Both the position numbers and the translations under genes were made by a program. From contig NZ_JAHBBG010000004.1 of the NCBI RefSeq assembly GCF_019331715.1, positions 1-64,000 of the forward strand: a DNA stretch of 64,000 bases. The letters are read 5' to 3'. The stretch is from Bifidobacterium simiiventris. Its GTDB lineage: Bacteria; Actinomycetota; Actinomycetes; Actinomycetales; Bifidobacteriaceae. This document shows positions 1 through 11,070 of the stretch, one piece after another; the stretch's first letter is position 1; the number at the start of each line of letters is the position of its first letter. Under the pieces are notes generated by a model. That model ran no database searches and had not been told where the DNA came from. It saw only the letters and a list, made by a program, of their open reading frames with translations.

Positions 1-43
1 GACTCCACTTTCCAAGGAGACTGAAGCTGCAACGCGGCGGTGA

Positions 44-334
44 ACAGACAAGAGGTATCCATGCCTCCAACCTACCCGACCGGCATCACCTCACACCCAA
101 ACCACCCACCACAAACAGCGAATAGCCGCAAAATTCGGCACTTTGGGTCCACGCGAACTGGAAATCGCCGCACTGGTCGCCGAAGGATTGGACAACACGG
201 AAATCGCCGGCCGGCTCTGCATCCAACCCGATTCCGTAAAGAAAACCGTCACCCGCATCCTCGCCAAACTCAATGCACGCAGCCGCGTCAACATCGCCGT
301 CCTGTGGTACAAGGCCGGAATGGACGGCATGTAA
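44..334 (+). pseudogene. LuxR-type DNA-binding domain fragment
   Basis: The last 60 or so codons encode a clear LuxR/NarL helix-turn-helix: a PRELEIAALVAEGL start, then TEIAGRL and a recognition helix with SVKKTVTRIL. The same frame is closed by a TGA at 41-43, and the only usable start is a TTG at 143. No receiver domain is visible upstream in any frame within the window. This is probably the decayed or frameshifted end of a response regulator whose 5' part lies before the window. A short free-standing HTH protein starting at 143 is the alternative. Confidence 0.5.
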
Positions 335-393
335 CACCGTCAGCACTCACATCCAATCGAACGCATGTGCGAGATCCGCGCTACAGTGACAGT

Positions 394-894
394 ATGCTTG
401 ACCATCTGACGCTTACGGTGCGCGACATCGACCGCAGCATCGCGTTCTACACGAAGGCGCTCGCGCCGCTCGGATACTTCGCCAAAGCCCACCACGAACC
501 CACCATCGGATTCGGACTCGACGACGGCACGCCCCACTCCGACTTCTACGTGTCGCCCATGGACGAGCCGACCGCCGCAACTCGACCGGACGACGCCACG
601 GCCGCCGATCAAATCGCAACAGACGCGACGCCAGCCTGTCCGGTCACCCACATCGCGTTCCTCGCCGACAGTCCCGCCGCCGTCCGCGCATTCCATACGG
701 CCGCGCTCGCCGCCGGAGGACAAGACAACGGCGCACCCGGGCCGCGCGCCTACCATCCCGGATACTATGCGGCATTCGTCCTCGACCCGGACGGCAACAA
801 CATCGAGGCCGTCACCGACTGGAGCGGCTGGCCCAGCGCAACGAACGACAAGCACAACCAGAAACACGAAAACCAGGAAACGAGACGATCATGA
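394..894 (+). CDS. VOC/glyoxalase-fold protein
   Basis: A protein of 166 residues beginning MLDHLTLTVRDIDRS, the classic first beta strand and helix of the vicinal-oxygen-chelate fold, and ending with the DPDGNNIEAV metal-site strand. His4 and a late Glu are the expected metal ligands. Members of this family act as lyases, dioxygenases or resistance proteins, and nothing here fixes the substrate. The open frame extends upstream to base 40, but the ATG at 394 gives the normal family N-terminus. The stop overlaps the start of the next gene by four bases (ATGA), so the two are probably translated together. A polar, Asn/Lys-rich tail follows the domain. Confidence 0.85.
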   Translation: MLDHLTLTVRDIDRSIAFYTKALAPLGYFAKAHHEPTIGFGLDDGTPHSDFYVSPMDEPTAATRPDDATAADQIATDATPACPVTHIAFLADSPAAVRAFHTAALAAGGQDNGAPGPRAYHPGYYAAFVLDPDGNNIEAVTDWSGWPSATNDKHNQKHENQETRRS

Positions 895-1772
895 CGCAAC
901 TCCTCATCGGATCGCATCTGTCCACCAGCGGCGGCTGGAACAAACTCATCGAACGATCCCACAATGAAGGCGGCACCACGTTCGCGTTCTTCCCACGCTC
1001 GCCATACGGCAAAAAATCCACATCCCTCACCACCGACGGCGCGACCGACTTCGCACGCCGACTCGTAGCCGAACACTACGGGCCGCTCGTCGCACACGCC
1101 CCATACGTCTACAACCTCGCCGCCAAAGACCAAGCCAAACGCGAATTCGCCATCCACGCGCTCGCCGAAGACCTCGAACTGCTCGCGCCCATCCGCCACG
1201 CTGGACAGGAGATCTACCTCAACATCCACCCCGGCTCACACGTCGGACAAGGAGCCGCGGAAGGATGCCGGCTCATCGCCGACGGGCTGAACCACGTATA
1301 CGACCTGCTCTCCGAAGACGGCGACACGGACGACAGCGTGCCGATCCTGCTTGAAACGATGGCCGGCAAAGGCACCGAATGCGGACGCGACTTCGACCAG
1401 CTCGCGACAATCATCGGCCACGTCGACCCCGACCATACGGCTCACCTCGGCGTCACGCTCGACACCTGCCACGTCTACGACGCCGGATACGACCTCCTCA
1501 ACGATTTCGACGGAGTCCTGCGCCGACTCGACGACGCCATCGGGCTGAACCGCGTCAAAGCCATCCACGCCAACGACTCGCAATACGGCCTCGACTCGCA
1601 CAAGGACCGCCACGCCAACATCGGCGATGGACAACTCGGCACCACGTTCTTCACGCAACTCGTCAACGACCCACGCATGGCCAGCCTGCCCATGATCCTC
1701 GAAACCAAGGAACAGACGGCCACCACGCACCGCGACGAAATCGCACTGCTACGCGGACTGCGCAACGCCTGA
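891..1772 (+). CDS. nfo: Deoxyribonuclease IV (AP endonuclease)
   Basis: A protein of 293 residues, the usual length for endonuclease IV. It cleaves DNA 5' to abasic sites in base-excision repair, using three zinc ions in a TIM barrel. Visible family signatures are GSHLSTSGGW at the N-terminus, the NIHPGSH strand, a LETMAGKG segment with the metal-binding Glu, and the HANDSQ...KDRHANIGDG signature near residues 225-246. It overlaps the VOC gene by four bases. No partner gene suggests a special role, so a housekeeping repair function is likely. Confidence 0.95.
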   Translation: MTQLLIGSHLSTSGGWNKLIERSHNEGGTTFAFFPRSPYGKKSTSLTTDGATDFARRLVAEHYGPLVAHAPYVYNLAAKDQAKREFAIHALAEDLELLAPIRHAGQEIYLNIHPGSHVGQGAAEGCRLIADGLNHVYDLLSEDGDTDDSVPILLETMAGKGTECGRDFDQLATIIGHVDPDHTAHLGVTLDTCHVYDAGYDLLNDFDGVLRRLDDAIGLNRVKAIHANDSQYGLDSHKDRHANIGDGQLGTTFFTQLVNDPRMASLPMILETKEQTATTHRDEIALLRGLRNA

Positions 1773-1794
1773 CCGAACCGATCAGACCGACCGT

Positions 1795-1974
1795 TTACTC
1801 GGCCCGATCGGGCGATCCCTCACGATGGAACACCAGAATCCCCTTGGCCGAATTCGTCACCGAAAACGACACCAGCCGCCAACCCTGCGACTCCATCTCA
1901 TTCGACTTCGCCTCCACCTGCTGCGCCATACTCGCGGCACGCGGCGCATAACCAACGACGACAGACTTATACAT
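1795..1974 (-). CDS. DUF4177-like small protein
   Basis: A protein of 59 residues with the typical short DUF4177 layout: an initial strand MYKSVVVG, a helix, then an ESQGWRLVSF strand and a last strand GILVFHRE. The start at 1974 is supported by a GGGGAGG ribosome site just upstream. A longer frame continues to 2307 but has no such site. Function is unknown in the family. It converges with nfo and diverges from the SDR gene. Confidence 0.75.
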   Translation of the reverse strand: MYKSVVVGYAPRAASMAQQVEAKSNEMESQGWRLVSFSVTNSAKGILVFHREGSPDRAE

Positions 1975-2152
1975 GGCAACCTCCCCGAACCTACAAACAG
2001 CCCCCACCATAGTCGGCATATCTTGCCAGCCAGTGACCCTCACATGAACAATCACACACGGCTGCACCACCACGACGCGACTATCATGGACCAGGGAGAC
2101 CGTGAACGATAACACCCGCACGGTCGCAACCCTTGAACCAAGGAGGTTCACA

Positions 2153-2917
2153 ATGAACACCACCAGCAAACGCGCCGTCGTCACCGGCGCATCCAGCGGC
2201 ATCGGCGCCGCAAGCGTACGCGCACTCGTCAACGATGGCTGGACCGTCGTCGCCCTCGCACGACGCGAGGCAAAACTCAAGGCGCTCGCCGACGAACTCG
2301 GCGACAAGGTCAGCTACGAGGTGTGCGACATCACCGACGAGGCGAGCACGCAGGCGGCCGTGGACAAGGTGCTGGCCGGCGGGCCGGTCAAGGCGCTCGT
2401 CAACTGCGCGGGTGCGGCGTTCGGCAAGGATCCGGTAGCCACCGCGAACCTCGACGACTGGCGTAACATGTACGAGCTGAACGTGATCGGCACGCTGCGC
2501 ATCACGCAAAAGCTTCTGCCGGCGCTCAAACAGGCGCCCGGCGGCGGCACCGTGCTCGTCATCTCCTCGACGGCCGGCATCGAACCGTACGAGGGCGGCG
2601 CCGGATACTGCGCCTCGAAGTTCGCGGAAAAGGTGATGGCACGCGTGCTGCGCCTTGAGCAGATCGGCGAGCCGGTGCGCGTGATCGACATCGCCCCGGG
2701 CATGGTGCACACCGACGAGTTCTCGCTCAAGCGCTTCGGCGGCGACGAGGCGAAGGCCGCGGCCGTGTACGCCGGCGTGCCAGATCCGCTCACGGCCGAG
2801 GACATCGCCGAATGCGTGCGCTGGGCGCTCGGCCAGCCCGACACGGTCGACATCGACTCCATCGTCGTGCGTCCGCGCGCCGAAGGCTCCTACACCAAGG
2901 TGTACCGCGAACGGTGA
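2153..2917 (+). CDS. SDR family oxidoreductase
   Basis: A protein of 254 residues. The Rossmann nucleotide site TGASSGIG is at residues 10-17, NCAGAAFG is the NNAG-type motif, and the catalytic Ser and YCASK tetrad follow in order. The domain layout resembles the YdfG/classical SDR group of NAD(P)H-dependent 3-hydroxy acid dehydrogenases. The start at 2153 is chosen because an AAGGAGG site sits eight bases before it. A GTG at 2102 is in frame but has no ribosome site. It stands alone, and the substrate cannot be told from the sequence. Confidence 0.9.
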   Translation: MNTTSKRAVVTGASSGIGAASVRALVNDGWTVVALARREAKLKALADELGDKVSYEVCDITDEASTQAAVDKVLAGGPVKALVNCAGAAFGKDPVATANLDDWRNMYELNVIGTLRITQKLLPALKQAPGGGTVLVISSTAGIEPYEGGAGYCASKFAEKVMARVLRLEQIGEPVRVIDIAPGMVHTDEFSLKRFGGDEAKAAAVYAGVPDPLTAEDIAECVRWALGQPDTVDIDSIVVRPRAEGSYTKVYRER

Positions 2918-3046
2918 CGCATGCGGCATGACGGGTACACCGGACGACGGGGACGGCCGATCGCCCAGAATGTAGGACGACGGAGGCGCCCGCCGCGTCC
3001 GGTGCCCTAGAGTGACGCATGATCGACCACAGACAAAGGGAGGATC

Positions 3047-5134
<2,088 letters not shown>

Positions 5135-5155
5135 GGAACGAGGGGAGAATCGATT

Positions 5156-6025
5156 ATGACGAACACAGCAACCACGCCGTCGGGCCAGCCCCTCGGCATC
5201 AGCCACAAGCCCAGCCGCACCGAGGCGATGTTCGACGCGTTCAAGGCGGAGAACAAGCCCGCGTTCATCGGCTACCTGCCGTACGGCTTTCCGAACCCGG
5301 ACGTCTCGCTCGACGCGCTGCGCACGATGGTCGAGCACGGCGTCGACGCGGTCGAGATCGGCCTGCCGTACTCCGACCCGGTGATGGACGGCCCGGTCAT
5401 CCAGGCCGCCAGCCAGATCGCCCTGAACAACGGCGAAAGCATCCATGGCGTGTTCAAGGCCGTCGAAACCGTGGCGAACGCGGGCGGTGTGCCGCTCATC
5501 ATGAGCTACTGGAACCTCATCTACCACTACGGCGTCGAACGCTTCGCCCGTGACTTCGAGAACGCCGGCGGCGCCGGATTGATCACCCCGGACCTCATCC
5601 CGGACGAGGCGGGGGAGTGGATCGAGGCGTCCGACCGTCACGGCCTCGACCGCATCTTCCTCGTGTCGCCTGATTCGGCCGACGAACGACTCGCCGTCGT
5701 GTCGAAGAACGCACGAGGCTTCGTGTATGCGGCCGCCCGCATGGGCGTGACCGGCGAACGCGCTTCCATCGACGCGTCCCCGGAGACGCTGGTCGAGCGC
5801 ACCCGCAAGGCCGGCGCGAAGAACGTGTGCGTCGGCATCGGCGTGTCCACACCCGAGCAGGGAGCGAAGGTCGGCGCGTACGCCGACGGCGTGATCGTCG
5901 GATCCGCGCTCGTGCACACGCTGCTGAACGACGACGACCGGACCGCGAAGGACCCGGCCGAAGGGCTCAAGGATCTCGCAGCCAAGACCGAATCGCTCGC
6001 CGACGGCATCCACAACGCGCGCTAG
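5156..6025 (+). CDS. trpA: Tryptophan synthase alpha subunit
   Basis: A protein of 289 residues. It cleaves indole-3-glycerol phosphate to indole and glyceraldehyde-3-phosphate, and works with the TrpB half of the preceding fusion. Visible landmarks are GYLPYGFPNPD, the catalytic Glu/Asp segment VEIGLPYSDPVMDGP, GLITPDLIPDEAGEW, and the phosphate loop GIGVSTPEQ. A short N-terminal extension of about 20 residues precedes the barrel. It is separated from trpCB by 21 bases with a GGGGAG site, so it is in the same operon. Confidence 0.96.
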   Translation: MTNTATTPSGQPLGISHKPSRTEAMFDAFKAENKPAFIGYLPYGFPNPDVSLDALRTMVEHGVDAVEIGLPYSDPVMDGPVIQAASQIALNNGESIHGVFKAVETVANAGGVPLIMSYWNLIYHYGVERFARDFENAGGAGLITPDLIPDEAGEWIEASDRHGLDRIFLVSPDSADERLAVVSKNARGFVYAAARMGVTGERASIDASPETLVERTRKAGAKNVCVGIGVSTPEQGAKVGAYADGVIVGSALVHTLLNDDDRTAKDPAEGLKDLAAKTESLADGIHNAR

Positions 6026-6045
6026 GGCGCGACGGGTCCGTGGTC

Positions 6046-6085
6046 TCGGCTGGAACCGGTCCCCAAAGCCACCGGTTCCGGCCGA
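6046..6085 (+). terminator. Hairpin after trpA
   Basis: A 15-base stem with one T-G wobble (TCGGC-T-GGAACCGGT paired with its complement at 6071-6085) and a 10-base loop. It follows trpA by 20 bases. No T-run follows, so it may be a Rho-assisted or structural operon end rather than a classic intrinsic terminator. Confidence 0.5.
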
Positions 6086-6138
6086 ACTGCGGTAGGCTGG
6101 CAGAGGCAATCCAAAAGTAGAGAGGCGAGCATTCCACG

Positions 6139-7068
6139 ATGAACCTGGCTTATATTCCATCACCGACGTTCTCATACTTCCAGATCGGACCGGTGACCAT
6201 CCGCATGTACGCGATCTGCATCCTGATCGGCATCTGCGCGGCCGTCGCGATCCTGACGACACGTTGGAAGCGCGTCGGTGGCACCTTCGACCAGGTACTC
6301 GACACCACACTCGTCGCCGTGCCGAGCGGACTCGTCGGCGCGCGCCTCTACCACTGCATCACCACGCCCGACCAGTACTTTCCGCCCACCGGCAGCCTCG
6401 TCAACATCCTCAAGGTGTGGGAGGGCGGCATGGCGATCTTCGGCGGCATCTCCGTCGGCGCGCTGGCCGCATTCCTGTGGTGCCGCCACAAGCGCTACCC
6501 GTTCGCACTGCTCGCCGACGCACTCGCCCCGGGGCTCATGGTCGCGCAAGCCATCGGACGCCTCGGCAACTGGTTCAACCAGGAGCTGTACGGCAAACCG
6601 ACCACCCTGCCGTGGGGGCTCAAGCTCAACGACGCCGACGCGATCGGCAAAACCGAGATCTGCTACGACGGCCAGGCATGCCCGACCGGCACGCTGTTCC
6701 ACCCGACGTTCCTGTACGAGATGATCTGGAACCTCATCGGCGCGGCCATCATCGTATGGCTCGGACACAAGTTATGGGGAGTGCTCAAGGCCGGACAGCA
6801 GTTCGCCATGTACCTCATGTGGTACGGACTCGGACGCACCTGGATCGAAATGATCCGCATCAACTACTCGACGATCATCCTCGGCCTGCGCATCAACGTG
6901 TGGACCGCGATCCTGTGCTTCATCCTCGGATGTGTCCTGTTCGTCCTGCTCTGGCGCTTCGGCGGCGACAGCGAAGCGCTGTCCCGCAGGCTTACCTCGG
7001 TCACGGCCGACGAGCTCGAACGCCAGTCGATCGCCGACGGCGGCAAGCCGAAGACGAACAATCAATGA
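6139..7068 (+). CDS. lgt: Prolipoprotein diacylglyceryl transferase
   Basis: An integral membrane protein of 309 residues that moves diacylglycerol from phosphatidylglycerol to the lipobox cysteine of prelipoproteins. The Lgt signature GRLGNWFNQELYG lies near residues 137-149, with an early IRMYAICILIG membrane helix and several further hydrophobic segments. The C-terminal tail is charged and cytoplasmic. The lipoprotein at 25.3 kb would be a substrate. It lies between the trp hairpin and rpe and probably has its own promoter. Confidence 0.95.
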   Translation: MNLAYIPSPTFSYFQIGPVTIRMYAICILIGICAAVAILTTRWKRVGGTFDQVLDTTLVAVPSGLVGARLYHCITTPDQYFPPTGSLVNILKVWEGGMAIFGGISVGALAAFLWCRHKRYPFALLADALAPGLMVAQAIGRLGNWFNQELYGKPTTLPWGLKLNDADAIGKTEICYDGQACPTGTLFHPTFLYEMIWNLIGAAIIVWLGHKLWGVLKAGQQFAMYLMWYGLGRTWIEMIRINYSTIILGLRINVWTAILCFILGCVLFVLLWRFGGDSEALSRRLTSVTADELERQSIADGGKPKTNNQ

Positions 7069-7132
7069 ACAACCGCGACGAACGGCGCCGTACAGGGTCG
7101 TTCGTCGCTCAGACTCCATAGAATAGGCAACC

Positions 7133-7801
7133 ATGACTACGATTCAAATCGCTCCCAGCATCCTGTCCGCTGATTTCTGCAACCTCGAGCGCGATCTCAA
7201 GGCCATTTCCAATGCCGATCTCGTTCACGTCGATGTGATGGACCACCACTTCGTGCCGAACCTCACCCTTGGCGAGCCGATCGTCGGCCGCATCTGCCAG
7301 GTCACCGACCTGCCGGTCGACGTGCACCTCATGATCGAGGACCCGGACCGCTGGGCCCCCGAATATGCCAAGCTCGGCGCCGCGTCCGTCTCCTTCCACA
7401 TGGGCGCCACCCATGCGCCGGTGCGTCTGGCCCGCCAGCTGCGTGACATGGGCTGCAAGGCCTGCTTCGCCGTGCGCCCGGCCGAGCCGGTCGAACCAAT
7501 CTTCGACATCCTCGACGAGTTCGACATGGTGCTCGTCATGACCGTCGAGCCCGGCTTCGGCGGCCAGAAGTTCCTCGACAACCAGATGGCCAAGGTGCGT
7601 CGCCTTCGTGACGAGATCACTCGTCGCGGCCTCGCCACCAAGATCCAGGTCGACGGCGGCGTGAGCCCGAAGACCGCGCACATCGTGGCCGAGGCCGGCG
7701 CCGACGTGCTCGTGGCCGGCTCCGCCGTATACGGCGCCGAGAACCCGGCCCAGGCCATCGACGACATCCGCGCCAAGGCCCAGGCCGCGTTCCGCGCCTG
7801 A
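7133..7801 (+). CDS. rpe: Ribulose-phosphate 3-epimerase
   Basis: A protein of 222 residues of the TIM-barrel epimerase family that interconverts ribulose-5-P and xylulose-5-P. Visible motifs are APSILSADF, the metal-binding HVDVMDHHFVPN, HLMIEDP, the MTVEPGFGGQ segment and the final phosphate loop VDGGVSPKT. In bifidobacteria it feeds the phosphoketolase (bifid) shunt with xylulose-5-P. It is followed 45 bases later by hisE. Confidence 0.96.
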   Translation: MTTIQIAPSILSADFCNLERDLKAISNADLVHVDVMDHHFVPNLTLGEPIVGRICQVTDLPVDVHLMIEDPDRWAPEYAKLGAASVSFHMGATHAPVRLARQLRDMGCKACFAVRPAEPVEPIFDILDEFDMVLVMTVEPGFGGQKFLDNQMAKVRRLRDEITRRGLATKIQVDGGVSPKTAHIVAEAGADVLVAGSAVYGAENPAQAIDDIRAKAQAAFRA

Positions 7802-7846
7802 GTCCACGCACATCAGCCGTATACCCGCATACCAAGGAGACAAGGC

Positions 7847-8110
7847 ATGAAGACCTTCGAATCGTTGTTCGCCGAGCTGAGCGACAAGGCTGCCACCAAG
7901 CCGGCCGGATCCCTCACCGTGGACGAGCTGAACAAGGGCACCCACTTCATCGGCAAGAAGATCGTCGAGGAGGCGGGGGAGACGTGGATCGCCGCCGAAT
8001 ACGAGGGCGCCGACCGCACCGCCGAGGAGATGAGCCAGCTCATCTACCATCTGCAGGTGATGATGATCGACCGCGGCATCACGCTCGAAGACGTATACAA
8101 GTACCTGTGA
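7847..8110 (+). CDS. hisE: Phosphoribosyl-ATP pyrophosphatase
   Basis: A stand-alone HisE of 87 residues, the second step of histidine synthesis (PR-ATP to PR-AMP). The MazG-like all-helical fold is recognisable by [11 protein letters not shown] and the following E..Y/D metal-binding helices ending in [12 protein letters not shown]. An AAGGAG site precedes the ATG. It is paired with hisG, as is usual in actinobacteria. Confidence 0.95.
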   Translation: MKTFESLFAELSDKAATKPAGSLTVDELNKGTHFIGKKIVEEAGETWIAAEYEGADRTAEEMSQLIYHLQVMMIDRGITLEDVYKYL

Positions 8111-8182
8111 AATCGAACCGGGCCGGTTGCCCCGCATCGCCGCACGAGAGCGGATAGCCACCGGCCCAAGGGGAGGAAAATC

Positions 8183-9034
8183 ATGTTGCGAATCGCCGTA
8201 CCCAACAAGGGCATGCTGTCGGAACCCGCATGGAACATGCTGTCCGAAGCCGGATACCGTCTGCGGTCGAACCCGCGTCAGCTCGTCGTGGAGGATCCGG
8301 ACAACGACGTCGAACTGTTCTACCTGCGCCCGCTCGACATCGCCGTGTACGTCGGTCGCGGCACGATCGACGTCGGCATCACCGGCCATGACCTGCTGCT
8401 GAATTCGGGAACCGAGGCGAAGGAACATATGGAGCTCGGCTTCGGCGCGTCCACGTTCCGTTTCGCCGCCCCGAACGATTCCCCGATCAGCACACTCGAG
8501 GACATTCAAGGCAAGCGCGTGGCCACATCCTTCGACAAGCTCGTGCACGACTACCTGGCCGCGCACGGCATCGACGCGGAGACCATCCACCTCGACGGCG
8601 CGGTCGAATCGTCCGTGCAACTCGGCGTCGCCGATCTCATCGCCGACGTCGTGTCCACCGGTACGACGCTGCGCAACGCCGGCCTGCGCATCTTCGCCGA
8701 TCCGATCCTGCACTCCCAGGCGGTACTGATTCGTTCGCCGCGTCTCGATGAGCACGACGAACGTCTGGTCAAGTTGTCCCGTCGTCTGCAAGGCGTGCTC
8801 ACCGCGCAGCGGTACGTGCTCATGGACTACGACATCCCAGTGTCCAAGGTCGCCGCCGCGGTGGACGTCACCCCCGGTTTCGAAAGCCCGACCATCTCGC
8901 CGCTGCACGACAAGCAGTGGGCGGCCGTGCGCGTCATGGTACCCAAGGCGAAGGTCAACCACCTGATGGATCAGCTGTACGAGGTCGGTGCGCGCGGCAT
9001 CATCGTGACCGCACTGCAGGCTTCGAGAATCTGA
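8183..9034 (+). CDS. hisG: ATP phosphoribosyltransferase, long form
   Basis: A protein of 283 residues, the first committed enzyme of histidine synthesis. The length and the C-terminal region ([21 protein letters not shown]) show that it is the HisG-L type with an ACT-like regulatory domain, which is feedback-inhibited by histidine and needs no HisZ. The PRPP loop is [11 protein letters not shown] near residues 153-163. It follows hisE by 72 bases with a GGGGAGG site and is probably co-transcribed. Confidence 0.95.
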   Translation: MLRIAVPNKGMLSEPAWNMLSEAGYRLRSNPRQLVVEDPDNDVELFYLRPLDIAVYVGRGTIDVGITGHDLLLNSGTEAKEHMELGFGASTFRFAAPNDSPISTLEDIQGKRVATSFDKLVHDYLAAHGIDAETIHLDGAVESSVQLGVADLIADVVSTGTTLRNAGLRIFADPILHSQAVLIRSPRLDEHDERLVKLSRRLQGVLTAQRYVLMDYDIPVSKVAAAVDVTPGFESPTISPLHDKQWAAVRVMVPKAKVNHLMDQLYEVGARGIIVTALQASRI

Positions 9035-9046
9035 CGCATCCGCCGC

Positions 9047-9691
9047 ATGTTCGATTTCAAACGCAAGTTCAGCAAGAAATACAGTCCGGAACCCCGTGAC
9101 ATCTACGTCACGGTCCCGAACATGATCAGTCTGCTGCGCATCATCTCGATCCCGATCATCGCGGCGCTGGTCGCGCAGCATCACATGATCGAAGGGCTGG
9201 CCGTGCTCGCCGTCTCCGCCATTTCCGACAGTGTGGACGGCATCCTTGCACGAGTGCTCGACCAGGTGAGCAAGGTGGGCCAGATCCTCGACCCGATCGC
9301 CGACCGTCTGCTGATCCTGTGCAGTGTGCTCGCGCTCGGCATCGCGGGCATCATCCCTTGGTGGATGATCATCATCGTCGGACTGCGCGACCTGCTCATG
9401 GGTGTGCTGGTGCTGGTGCTCGCCCAGCACGACTATGGCCCGCTGCCGGTCAATTTTGTCGGCAAAACCGGTACTGCGATGCTCATGATCTCCATCACCG
9501 CGCTCATTTTCTGCGACATCTGGACCAACCCGATGGTCGATCTGCTGCATCTGGCCGCGTTGGCCGCCGGCATCTGGGGTGTCGGACTGTACTGGCTTGC
9601 AGGATACATTTACCTGCGTCAGGGCATCCGTCTGATACGCGTCGCGGACACCGCCGGCACCGCAGTCCGCGTGCGCGACGAGGTCGACTGA
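9047..9691 (+). CDS. CDP-alcohol phosphatidyltransferase (PgsA-like)
   Basis: A polytopic membrane protein of 214 residues. The CDP-OH-P signature is complete: SDSVDGILAR, then GQILDPIADRL. The family condenses CDP-diacylglycerol with an alcohol such as glycerol-3-phosphate. The genome context (followed by DUF881, sbp, DUF881, FHA, MerR) matches the mycobacterial pgsA2 neighbourhood, so a PgsA-type enzyme is likely, but the alcohol is not determined. It begins 12 bases after hisG and ends 3 bases before the next gene. Confidence 0.88.
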   Translation: MFDFKRKFSKKYSPEPRDIYVTVPNMISLLRIISIPIIAALVAQHHMIEGLAVLAVSAISDSVDGILARVLDQVSKVGQILDPIADRLLILCSVLALGIAGIIPWWMIIIVGLRDLLMGVLVLVLAQHDYGPLPVNFVGKTGTAMLMISITALIFCDIWTNPMVDLLHLAALAAGIWGVGLYWLAGYIYLRQGIRLIRVADTAGTAVRVRDEVD

Positions 9692-9694
9692 CCC

Positions 9695-10732
9695 ATGACC
9701 GACGTGATGCAGCAGGAGCCGGAAACGTTCGATTCCGCAGAGACGGAACGCTCCGAACCAGAAGAGCGCCCCGTCTCGTTTCCCGTACCGGTCGACGCCG
9801 CCTCGATGCATCGCAGGGCGGTGTTCTCCAGCTCGGTGTCCGCGATCGCGTCGCATCACGCCTCGCTGCCCCTTGATGTCGGACAGGCGTCCCGTCGGCA
9901 CCGCCGCAAGGCGCACGACGGCTCATTGCAGTTATTGGATGATTTGACGAACCGTCCGATGGATCCTCTGTTCTCGGACTCCCGTCTTGCCTCACGCCGC
10001 AAGACGCCCACGTGGGAGGTCTGGCTCACCCGCGTCGTGGTGTTCCTCATCTGCATCGTGGTCGGGTTCTACAGCTGTTTGTTCGTGCAGCAGCTGCACA
10101 CCGATCCGCGTAAGGAAGTGCGGCAGAACTGGGCCAACGAACTGGAAGGACTGAACACGCGCGTCGACGCGCTCAACGGCGAGGTCGCCAACCTGCAGAG
10201 CGAGGTGACCAAGCAGTCGAAACAGCTGGGCGATGTATCGCAAAACGACACGCTCACCCAGGACGAAATGGTCAACGGACTGTCCAAGGTCAGCGGCGAA
10301 GGCATCGTGCTCACGATCGCCAACCCCCTGGCGACCGACGACACTTCGGCGAATGGCACCTATCATCGCGACAGCACGGCGTCGCAGATCCGTGTGGTCT
10401 CTGACGCCGACCTGCAGCTGCTGGTGTCGCTGCTGTGGCAGTCGGGAGCCGAGGCCATCTCCATCAACGGGTTCCGCATCGGCGTGCAGACCTCGATCCG
10501 CACGGCCGGTCAGACGATCATGGTGGGGGTCAACCCGGTGCAAAGCCCGTACCGGATCGAGGCCATCGGTGACAGGAATGCCCTCGCCGAGGCGCTTGGC
10601 TCGTCCCAGCAGCCGAAACTCTACGAATCATTCGCCAAAGCGGGCATCTATCCGCAGGTTTCGAAGTCCAGATCGCTTACACTGGAAGCGGCATCTTTAG
10701 GCAATCTTTCCTATATGAGAAAGGACGAATGA
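9695..10732 (+). CDS. DUF881 membrane protein, first copy
   Basis: A protein of 345 residues. A long polar N-terminal part (about 105 residues) is cytoplasmic. One membrane helix (VVVFLICIVVGFYSCLFVQQL) is followed by a coiled-coil stretch (LNTRVDALNGEVANLQSE) and the DUF881 domain (GEGIVLTI, VVSDADLQLLVSLLWQSGAEAISINGFRI). Function is unknown. The family is envelope-anchored and sits in conserved cell-envelope or division loci of actinobacteria. Its last bases overlap the next start (ATGA). Confidence 0.88.
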   Translation: MTDVMQQEPETFDSAETERSEPEERPVSFPVPVDAASMHRRAVFSSSVSAIASHHASLPLDVGQASRRHRRKAHDGSLQLLDDLTNRPMDPLFSDSRLASRRKTPTWEVWLTRVVVFLICIVVGFYSCLFVQQLHTDPRKEVRQNWANELEGLNTRVDALNGEVANLQSEVTKQSKQLGDVSQNDTLTQDEMVNGLSKVSGEGIVLTIANPLATDDTSANGTYHRDSTASQIRVVSDADLQLLVSLLWQSGAEAISINGFRIGVQTSIRTAGQTIMVGVNPVQSPYRIEAIGDRNALAEALGSSQQPKLYESFAKAGIYPQVSKSRSLTLEAASLGNLSYMRKDE

Positions 10733-11067
10733 CGATGGCAGCGGTGTTGGGATTGATCATTGGCGTGGTCGTCGGCCTGTTCGTCAAACCCGATATTCCG
10801 GTCGTACTGCAGCCGTATCTGCCGATCATGGTGGTCGCCGCGCTGGATGCGCTGCTTGGCGCGGCCCGCGCATATTTCGAACGGAGCTTCTCCGACAAAG
10901 TGTTCGTGATCTCGTTCATCTCCAATGTGGTCACGGCGACGTTGCTCGTGTTCCTCGGCAACCAGCTTGGCGTCGGCTCGCAGCTGCAGACCGCCGTCAT
11001 CGTCGTGCTCGGCATCCGCATCTTCTCCAACGTATCGGCGATCCGCCGGTTCATCTTCAAGGGCTGA
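10729..11067 (+). CDS. sbp: Small basic protein (DUF1290)
   Basis: A protein of 112 residues with three hydrophobic segments and a conserved middle (VVAALDALLGAARAYFE) typical of the DUF1290/Sbp family. It sits between two DUF881 genes, as in other actinobacteria and in some Firmicutes next to division genes. No enzymatic role is known. Translation is coupled to the gene before it by an ATGA overlap. Confidence 0.9.
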   Translation: MTMAAVLGLIIGVVVGLFVKPDIPVVLQPYLPIMVVAALDALLGAARAYFERSFSDKVFVISFISNVVTATLLVFLGNQLGVGSQLQTAVIVVLGIRIFSNVSAIRRFIFKG

Positions 11068-11070
11068 GCC

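Noticed and set aside
7109-9916. Long minus-strand frame opposite rpe, hisE, hisG and pgsA-like genes
   Set aside because: Mirror frame in GC-rich coding DNA; it lacks motifs and a ribosome site.
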